Source of the DNA: Rhynchonema sp. JSB1_4
Taxonomy: Eukaryota > Nematoda > Chromadorea > Monhysterida > Xyalidae
Assembly: GCA_030248065.1 (NCBI GenBank)
Contig: JASAMV010007919.1
Span: 79,225-143,224 of the forward strand
Direction of reading: 5' to 3'
DNA: 64,000 bases
In this document: one piece after another, positions 46,401-64,000 of the stretch
Position numbering within the stretch: the first letter of the stretch is position 1
How the letters are laid out: each line of letters starts with the position of its first letter
Notes under the pieces: model-generated
The model's input: the letters and a program-made list of their open reading frames with translations, nothing else
The model's database searches: none
What the model was told of the DNA's origin: nothing
Position numbers and translations under genes: made by a program

Positions 46401-49400
46401 GCCCTAGTCGATGTGTCTCAGCTTATGGTGCACGGAACAGAGTTGTGAAAATACGACGATGCAGCTGTAACTATTACTGCTTGTTTCGAATGTCAGCCAC
46501 ACGGTGTGCAATGCAAACTGAATTAGCAATGTTTTTGCATTTGTACAGTAGATACACTACACTGTCAGTATGTACTGATGTTGGTTGGTTGATTACCGCA
46601 ACGCCATCATGGTCGCTACTGCAGGCTTGGGGTTTCATCTGCCCGGTGCACACGCCCGATGGTGGACCGTGTGGACTGTTGAATCACATGACGGCCACGT
46701 GTCGTGTTGTGTGTGACGTCACATCGACCAGGAGGTTGAGACAATTGCTGACAAAGGAGGGTTGGTGCTGGGTGGTGCTGTGGCAATTCATCTCCATCGG
46801 TTTTGGGATTGTTTGTGGTGTTGCGTGGAGAACTAAGGAATCTGTCTTATGACTTGTTCCTGCGACGTTCAATCCATTTTCAAGATATTTTCGAAGAAAA
46901 GACCAGACAGTCCGTCTGTGTGCACTCAGGTGTGAAGGCAGTGGGCAACGCAACCACATCAGCGTTTCCCATCGGTCTGTGCCCGAGCGCGCCCACGCCA
47001 GACTCGCCATATCCAGTTTATATGAATGGCGAGTACTTTGGCAACGTCCCTGCCAGCACAGCTAAACGATTGGTGAATGTGTTGAGGAGTGCCAAATGTG
47101 ACAAGAAGGACAAACGGGTTGGTGATTTTGTATGAGGTTCTTTTATTCCGTTTGCACAAGTCAACCTTGATTTTATGAATCTCTGAACCTGAAACACCCC
47201 TCATCGCAATCCAGTCGGTGAGGTTGGAAACATCATATCCAAAACCAACGAATCCATTGTTCGATTCCCACGTAGGTTCCTCCCACCGCCGAAATCTGTC
47301 TGGTCGAACACTCTAGTGACGCTGCGCAAGTGGCCACCCAATATCCAGCGCTGTATATATTCTCTGAATCCGCACGTTTTATGCGACCCGTCAGGAACTG
47401 TGTGCTCGGAAAGAATGAGTATATCGGCACTTTTGAACAGGTTTGTTGGCTGATGTTTGCAGTAATGTTGTTTGTTTTCGTTTACAGCCATGAACATGAA
47501 AGTCGTGCGTGAATTACAGTTCTTGAAAAGTGAATGCAGTCTTATTGTCTGCTCAACATTTTCACCAATGTTTATCCATCAATTGTGCCTGACAGCGTTT
47601 AGATTTGATTTTTCTTTTAAAGTTCCGTACGTGTACAAAATATCCACTGTTGTGTGCAGGTCTACCTGAACATCTGCATCTACCCAGAGGAGGCCGAGCC
47701 GGGTTTAACAACGCATCAAGAATTATCGACAAGTTCATTGTTCAGTTTCTCTGCCAATCTCATTCCCCTGCCCGACCACAATCAATCGCCACGAAATGTC
47801 TATCAGTGTCAGATGGCCAAACAGGTTGGTTAGAGGGTGGGTGTTGCACATCAACACTGCCACAATTCAAGGTAGAAATACGTGAATTGTCAATTTCAGA
47901 CAATGGGCTTCCCGTTGTACAACTGGTGGTCGCGTGTGGACAACAAAATGTATCGATTGCTCTATCCCCAGAAACCGTTGCTCAAACCGGCTGCTTATGA
48001 CATGTACGTCGGTTGAATCTTTGACTGTGTTTGCCTTTGACGGTTTGGACATGAACTACATTCATTCGGCAGGTACGGCATCGACACGTATCCCATGGGT
48101 ACTAATGCCATTGTTGCTGTGATTGCGTACACAGGTTAATAACCGCTAGCTTTATTTACTGTTAATGCTCATCCGTTTTATCAAACAAATTTATTTATAG
48201 TGTATATGTCATAAAAACCTTTGCAGGATATGACATGGAAGACGCAATGGTGATCAATCGTGCTTCGTATGAGCGTGGCCTGTGTCACGGTCACGTGATC
48301 AAGTCGGAGCGCATTAATTTGAGGGATACACGCAGCACTGGACCGCCACAGACTGAGGTGCGTTGGGGTAACTTTTGGAATGCACATTCATTACACTCAG
48401 ACCCCGCATAGTGAACAGAACTGAACAATAGGCAGCTAAGACCCTGTTCAAAACGAAAAAGTGTTCACTGTAAACTATGTAGAATTTGTTCACTATGTGA
48501 AGTTTTATAAACCGTGGAAGTTCTGGGACTAACGACCTGTTCATTACGTAGAGGGATTCGCCAGAGGTTCACCATGTGGAGGTTTGACTAAATAGGTTTG
48601 CTGTACAGTTTTTAACGGTCGGTAATTCGAGCTTTGGCGTATTTTTTATTCATGCCAGTGACAGAAGAAAATCGTAATCACCTTCCTTCAGCACGTCAGC
48701 ATGATTCGCTGTCGAACGCAGCGTTTTACAAGATCCCAAATAAACTTGTGCCACTGATCTGTAACTTCAGTATTTTGCGCGAGATCCGAAAGACGAGAAG
48801 TTGTGCAAGTTCATCTCGCAAGACGGCACCCCAGTCGTTGGTCAGCTCTACAACGATGGTGACCCGTATTACTGTCTATTCAATCCAGATACGTCCCGAT
48901 TCATTGTTCAGGTATGGAATAACTACCGAAGTTTTCTTGCTTGGTTGAATCTGGATGAACTTTAGTGTCTCTATGCAGCGTTACTCTGGCACCGAATCGG
49001 CGTATGCCACATTGATACGGGTTGTCAGCTCACATAATCCTACTGATCCGTTGGTGCATGTCATTATTCAATGGCGCATATGTCGCAATCCAATTATTGG
49101 CGATAAATTTGCGAGCAGACATGGGCAGAAAGGTATGCTGAACCTCCAGATTTGGTTGTGTTTCATTTTTGTGAGCTGTAGTTACGGGTCATAATTGAGC
49201 CAGTTTTTTGTCGATTCGATGCCAAAAAAGTTTGACAGCAAAAACTTGCAAATAAGAACAGCCTAGATTTGAGCACATGCTTGGTGTTGTATTATTTCAT
49301 TTGCAAGTGCACAAATCGGTTGCAAGCCACGTGTGTTGTGCTGTTGCATTCAACGACGGTGCATTCGGCTGCAGGCATCAACTCGTTCCTGTGGCCGATG

Positions 49401-51372
49401 GAGAACATGCCATTTAGCGAGACGGGCATGGTGCCCGACATTCTGTTCAATCCGCACGGATTCCCCAGTCGGATGACAATCGGCATGATGATTGAGTCGA
49501 TGGCCGGCAAGGCCGCTGCTTGTCACGCACACACACAGGACGCCACGCCGTTCGCTTTCGGGTGAGCGTTTGTCGTTTGTGAATCAACGAAACTGTTCAA
49601 CTTCCAGTTTTGATCAGAAACACATTCTGCGTCATCTCGATTACTGGGCTTTCCTGTGATCATCAAAAAAAACTAATATCAGTATTTCAGTGAAGACAAG
49701 CCAGCAATCGAATACTATGGGGATCTGTTGACCAAAGCTGGATACAATTACTTGGGCAAGGAGAAAATGTACAGCGGCATAACGGGCACTGAATTTGAGG
49801 TCGGTTTCGGTGATTGTTTGTGGGAAAAAATCTGCAAGCTTTTTTTCTGTCAGGTGGACATCTTTTTCGGTCTCATCTACTATCAACGTTTGCGACACAT
49901 GATCTCGGACAAGTATCAAGTGCGAGCGACGGGGCCGATTGACCAGACAACGCATCAGCCTGTCAAAGGTAACTGCTTGGTGTGCCATCCCGCACTGCAA
50001 CCTTGGGCGTGATTCAGGTACATGTCAGTGTCTGGTCCAAACTTCTCAGGATCGAACGTACCTAAGTGCCGTTGAACAACGGTTGGTAGTTATCATGCCC
50101 ACAAGTCATAGATTGAAACACGCATTTACATCATCTGCACCTGACTACAGTGTGTGATGTTTCAAGGTCGTAAACGTGCTGGCGGCATTCGATTCGGTGA
50201 GATGGAGCGTGACGCAATGGTTGCACACGGGTCGTGCTTCACATTGAGGGACAGGCTGATGAACTCGTCGGACAGGGACACCACTGAAATATGCACCAAA
50301 TGTGGTTAGGGTGGAGGAAGGGTATTTTGCCGCTACTCCCGCTCTCTTATACAGTATATTAATTGCAACTTGTGCCGCAATGGAAATGTTTCGCCTGTCC
50401 AGTATTCCGTTTGCCATTTTACGATGGGCTCCTGACTATTGTGTGCTCGGGCAGATTGAGAGAAAATTTTCTTGGAAGCAAACGTATCCGAAGGCGCAGA
50501 ATATGACATTTTGGCGTTTATTTCGTTTGAAAACAACTTGAATTCAGTAAATTAACCCAAAAAATTGCGTTAATGATGCAAATAAGCAATTTTTTTTCTG
50601 TTTTTTTGTTCAAAAACTAGAAATCAGGTATTTTTTAAACTGTCGGGTGTCGGCTTTTTTTCTCAGTGTCGGGTGTCGGGTACCCCGCCTCCCCCCGACC
50701 TCTAACCCTAATAATCCTGTTGCATCCCCTGGCTTGCAGGCACAATCATTTCGTGCACCTACACAGTAGCGGACAACAGTCAATCGCCAGCAACGTATGA
50801 CCGATCGAGTCGTATGTCTTGTCGAATATGTGGACGACGGGACACGGTCAGGGTCATACATGTGCCCTATGTGTTCAGGTGGGATGACATTTGCAACAGA
50901 TTATCCTTGACGTTCGCCGTGCCCGCCCTAGGCCCTGCCATAACACAAATAGGCATGGTCCGCTATTCTATCCAACAGACATGTGTGTAACGCAACCAAG
51001 ATATTGTTGGAAGCCACACGCAATTTGTGCGCATCGCCCTCCGGTCCAGCCCAGCAGGTTAAACAGGGTTTATCCAAGCTCCACTCACTTTTTGGCCCAA
51101 CATCCACCGTTAGGAGAGCAAGATCCCAGCCACAAACCAACGTGCATCCAATTCGGGTGCAGCTGCGAGATCAAGGTAAGTCATCAACCTGATGGCCCAC
51201 CCAACACAGAGTTTGATGTATCGATGACGCACAAACCGAACTGAAAAATATTGGCGCGGCACACACCGCATGATATTTCCTTTTTAGATACTTGGCTGCT
51301 GAATTATCCTCAATGAACATCAAGCTGACGTTGAATGTAGCTGAAATTGGCAGCAAGGGAACCACAACCTGA
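40456..51372 (+). CDS. POLR1B: RNA polymerase I second-largest subunit (RPA2/RPA135)
   Basis: The beta-type catalytic subunit that, with the largest subunit, forms the Pol I active centre making rRNA in the nucleolus. Exons: 40456-40527, 41620-41749, 42275-42364, 42447-42643, 43593-43721, 43826-44026, 44285-44443, 44519-44620, 44911-45066, 45127-45227, 45294-45408, 46625-46760, 46930-47117, 47276-47440, 47660-47824, 47900-48003, 48073-48134, 48227-48357, 48771-48911, 48979-49132, 49375-49561, 49691-49799, 49854-49968, 50167-50304, 50740-50878, 51288-51372. All phases agree; 1,156 residues. Motifs in order: [66 protein letters not shown], and a C-terminal zinc ribbon (CTKC...CRIC). It follows the Pol I rather than the Pol II paralogue, as in [10 protein letters not shown] and [17 protein letters not shown]. 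The N-terminus is about 35-40 residues short of the human protein. Exon 1 may begin at an acceptor near 40414 with a further exon upstream. Confidence 0.93.
40997..41458. mobile_element. tandem pair of palindromic MITEs, CAGGGCCCGG ends
   Basis: In POLR1B intron 1. Two head-to-tail copies, 41005-41228 and 41229-41450, each start GGTCCACAGAAGTGGATTAC and end with its near inverse. The pair as a whole is bounded by CAGGGCCCGGTCCACAG and its inverse. CAGGG ends are typical of hAT elements, but no matching 8-bp flank was seen. Interior words ACGTTAGTGTTAGT are repetitive. Confidence 0.7.
45459..46406. mobile_element. hAT-type MITE packed with GGGAAATTTCCC words
   Basis: In POLR1B intron 11 (45409-46624). 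Ends TAGGGCTCGCGCGGGAAATT and its inverse match for 25 bp. Exact 8-bp target duplication GTCGATGT (45451-45458 and 46407-46414). Both ends (45465-45745 and 46165-46400) hold dozens of CGGGAAAT / ATTTCCCG words that can pair in many ways. The central ~400 bp is ordinary sequence. No transposase is encoded. Confidence 0.88.
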
Positions 51373-52154
51373 CGTGTGTAATTGTTGAACTGTTGTTAGT
51401 TGATCTAGTCAGTTTCTTGCTTTGGATGGCTTTGCTGGTTGTCAGGTTTTTTCTGTTGTTGTTTCGTTATTGTTGTTAGATTTGTTGATGGTGCTTCTGA
51501 TAAGAATTTATTGTTAAAAAAACATCAGATTCTAGTTTAGCGAAAACTTTTATTTAATATAAAAACGAAATGGCATATCTCGAACAATATGGTAAAAAAC
51601 CGAAACACGAAACTGGACAAAAAGTACAATAAGCAGAAGCTTTACATAATACGTCAACAACTTCAGATCATGGTTCAAACATATATAGCACGAAAATTAG
51701 GTCATCAAAACACACCGGACAAATCATGAAACCTGACCAGGGGAAAAGACTAGAAGTTGTCAGAATCTTATGACGAAAACCATGTAAATAATTTCTGAAA
51801 CTTATGTACAAAAATGGCATAAAGCGGCATGTGCTTTCGTACAAACATGCGGTTTTTGATCACAGCTGATACCTAAAAATAATGAAATCCATTTTCGAAA
51901 AATAAACAAAAACGTCATGCGGATTTATATTTTGCAACAAAACTTCCCTCAAAATCTTAAAACTCAAATAAAAATGAGTTACTTATAACTTTATCCCAAA
52001 AGGTTGATAAAAATCCTCACATGAGACAAACAATGTGCTTGATATATGAAACAATATGCTTAATAACGAAAAAAATTGATGAAAATACAAATCATACGGT
52101 GGTGATAAATATCCACTTCATATTTTATGACTAATCAATATTGTTATCCGATCG
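51373..52154. other. tail-to-tail gap between POLR1B and CMIP
   Basis: 782 bp that must hold both 3' UTRs and terminator regions of convergent genes. It is AT-rich. I see no canonical AATAAA in a good position for POLR1B and no repeat or RNA gene. Confidence 0.6.
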
Positions 52155-61789
<9,635 letters not shown>

Positions 61790-63936
61790 CTGCAATTCGG
61801 GCATACGGGGTGAGCGAGTCAAGCAAATCACGACTATACCAAGTTCAGCAGTGTGCCGCAATGTGCAACACCCATCGGTGGGCGACCAACGCTTCAGCCG
61901 CATTGGTTAATGGCCTCCACCTCCACCTTTGTAGGTGGCGCGTAAGACAGAATTTATGCAGGTGATGGACGACCAAAATTTTGTCATCCTCTCACGGTGC
62001 TCTTATTGACGTTTCTTCGGACAAAGCATCTCACAAACAGATACGATTGACGCTTTCTGAATGCATTATCTCAACAAACAGAAATAATATCATGGGTCCA
62101 GTGCTCCTAGGGTCCAGCGCTATTAGCTGAATGCATTGATGCTTACCACAGCCAAACCAAATGTCAAACAAAACTCTGAAATTTTACCTGATGGGGAATA
62201 TTTTCTTCGTTGTGCCCTTGGTGATCGTTGGTAAGCATGACTTTTGCTGCCCTTCTGTGCACCGCCGTCAACGCACGCTGTGAGCATTTTGTGATGTTCC
62301 GCTAAATGTCTTATGTAGGTAAGTACCTGTATTCGACCAAGCCAAGAGCAGCCAGATTCCGTTGGGTTGCCGTTGGCAATTGGAAAGCTGGAAAAGATAT
62401 GAATTTAAGACGACAAAGGAAGAAGGGAAATAGAATTAGCTTGTCTAATTTTCGTTGTCGGGTATTAAATACAAACAGCCAGTAGTACAGACAGGCCTAT
62501 TGCGCAGCGCGAATGTTGGATGTTTTCACCTGTCATACTGGTATATTGTCTCATCGAAATCAATATGACGAAAATGAAAACCATTGCTAAAATTGTTTCA
62601 GATGCTTTGGACCACTTTCACCATGGCAATAATTTCAGCTTCTTTTGTGATAAAGTGAAAACTTATGTTCATTGAGTAAGGATGAAGGAATGACTGACAG
62701 GCAATGCAATCGAATGGAAATATGTATAATATTCTAATGAGGAAAACACAAAAACCAGGAATAGGAAACCCTTGAAGCGAGTATAATAGGCCCTGTATAT
62801 CGGCTGAAGAGCAGCTGAACCCACTTGTCCATGCCTATCGGGAGTTTGTCTTAATGAACAGAAAGGACAAAACAACGAGCCAATAGAAGCGAGCTAGTCG
62901 AACGAAAAGCCACCGCTGAGGCGGGCAGGCGCACAACGCACTGTAACTTGTACGTACATGCGCACCGCATCGACAATTAGACAGACACTAGCAGCAAGCA
63001 GGGGCAGCACCACACAGCAGTGCCTGCTTGGCCAACGCAGCAAAACGGATCAATGAATACTCGCTGTAGCTGCCAGCCAGCACTGCCTACGTACGTACTG
63101 TACATGTACGGCAGCTGCACAGGCAGGCAGAGATGCCGTAACCGGGTTGAGTTGCTATAGGCGGAATCCGAGACGCGGCAACTTGAAGAGCGTTCGGAAG
63201 ATCCAAAACACCGCTTGTGCCATGTGTCGCATGTCAATGTGAATGGATTACAGACATAAAAGGCTGGACTTTTGTCACGCCGAACTTGTGTTGCCCCGAA
63301 GAAACTTTGCAGACGGCCAAACGCAACTGTTTTCACATGCACAGCGGAAGTACTATTTTACTTATTGTATGTTTACACACAGTGCACATATCGGGTAGAC
63401 CTGCAACGTAATGTCACTAGCGTTCGTTCACCGACAACACAAACAACAAGCAAACAGAGTTATACATGGAAACATGCCTTAAATTACTTATAAAAGCAAA
63501 GAAGAGATTGCGAGCCTGGCCTGTTCGTACAACTGTTTACGATTACAAGAAAATGATGTACTACAGATGAGATACATAACAATGTAACAGAATCAAACAA
63601 TTCATTCACACACGACATCGGGCGTACGCGTTAGAATTCTACACCGAACAAGGAAAAAATGTGCGCACAAAAACCCAGGCTGGCGGAGTGGACCGGTAAT
63701 GCAATAACTTACTGGGAACGCGCGGTCAGAGGAAGAATGCACTGCCGAAAGGTAAACTCGAAAGCCGCACAAAAATCCAATGGCAGAGAAAATCACACCA
63801 AAATGCAACGAACCATCGCTGCTCAAACCGCACGTTCCCATATAATATACCCAACCAGCTGCACAACTAGCACAAAACACAGCTTTGTACAAGGAGAATA
63901 ATTACATGACAGCTGGACCAGCAGAAGAGGTCTTAT
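61790..63936. other. no gene resolved
   Basis: It should contain the 5' end of CMIP. One possible first exon ends near 61928 (an ATG about 60 bases upstream, donor GTGGAG, right phase), but an alternative ending at 61889 fits as well. A minus-strand frame at 63602-63892 is hydrophobic (GVIFSAIGFLCGF) but has no supporting splice context. Confidence 0.35.
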
Positions 63937-64000
63937 CTACTTCTTGGACTTCTTCGGAGACTTCTTGGCCGCCTTCTTCGGGCTCTTCTTCACCGACTTC
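63937..64000 (-). CDS. histone H1-like C-terminal tail (partial)
   Basis: Only the last 20 codons are in the window, ending in TAG at 63937. They encode KSVKKSPKKAAKKSPKKSKK, with two SPKK DNA-binding motifs as in linker histone H1 tails. No histone 3' stem-loop was seen below the stop, so this may be a polyadenylated H1 or another SPKK-rich chromatin protein. The rest lies beyond 64000. Confidence 0.6.
   Translation of the reverse strand, partial: KSVKKSPKKAAKKSPKKSKK

Noticed and set aside
45455..46448. Open frames on both strands in POLR1B intron 11
   Set aside because: Produced by the GGGAAAT repeats of the hAT-type MITE.
40456..51372. Assignment as RNA polymerase II or III second subunit
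   Set aside because: Several blocks ([41 protein letters not shown] context) fit the Pol I subunit better, as does the short C-terminal zinc ribbon.
63602..63892. Hydrophobic 96-codon minus-strand frame beside the H1-like gene
   Set aside because: No start, splice sites or family match; may be 3' flank of the H1-like gene.

Overview
The window is a stretch of an invertebrate animal nuclear genome. The genes are broken by many short introns, mostly about 55-90 bp. The recognisable proteins are a Pol I subunit, a condensin II subunit, CMIP, a C-type-lectin-like protein and a histone-H1-like tail. The intergenic DNA is dense with small inverted-repeat transposons. I could not place the species. 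I joined exons by eye; in the three large genes every junction keeps the reading frame and matches my recollection of the family, but no alignment was run.

Layout. 1.2-2.4 kb (-): unknown single-pass membrane protein. 2.4-12.2 kb: no gene I can defend, several inverted-repeat elements. 12.2-13.05 kb (-): secreted-type protein with C-type-lectin-like and PAN-like parts, 5' end unresolved. 14.1-15.8 kb (-): unknown type I membrane protein. 16.5-28.8 kb (-): condensin II subunit NCAPD3, 32 exons. 28.8-40.4 kb: transposon cluster holding a broken Jockey/CR1-type retrotransposon and many nested hAT-type MITEs with readable 8-bp target duplications. 40.5-51.4 kb (+): RNA polymerase I second-largest subunit POLR1B, 26 exons. 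52.2-61.8 kb (-): CMIP, at least 21 exons, tail to tail with POLR1B. 61.8-63.9 kb: nothing assignable. 63.94-64.0 kb (-): C-terminus of a histone-H1-like protein.

The genes are not an operon. POLR1B makes rRNA, NCAPD3 compacts chromosomes and CMIP is a PH/LRR adaptor. NCAPD3 and POLR1B diverge from the transposon cluster.

The most unusual feature is the transposon cluster. Several MITE families share ends and AT-rich core within a family but carry different subterminal repeat 'tags', each tag being uniform inside an element. Most tags contain GTACC. Nested copies give a relative order of insertion. A second oddity is frequent use of 5' splice sites beginning GTTGG (about 17 of 76 inferred introns).
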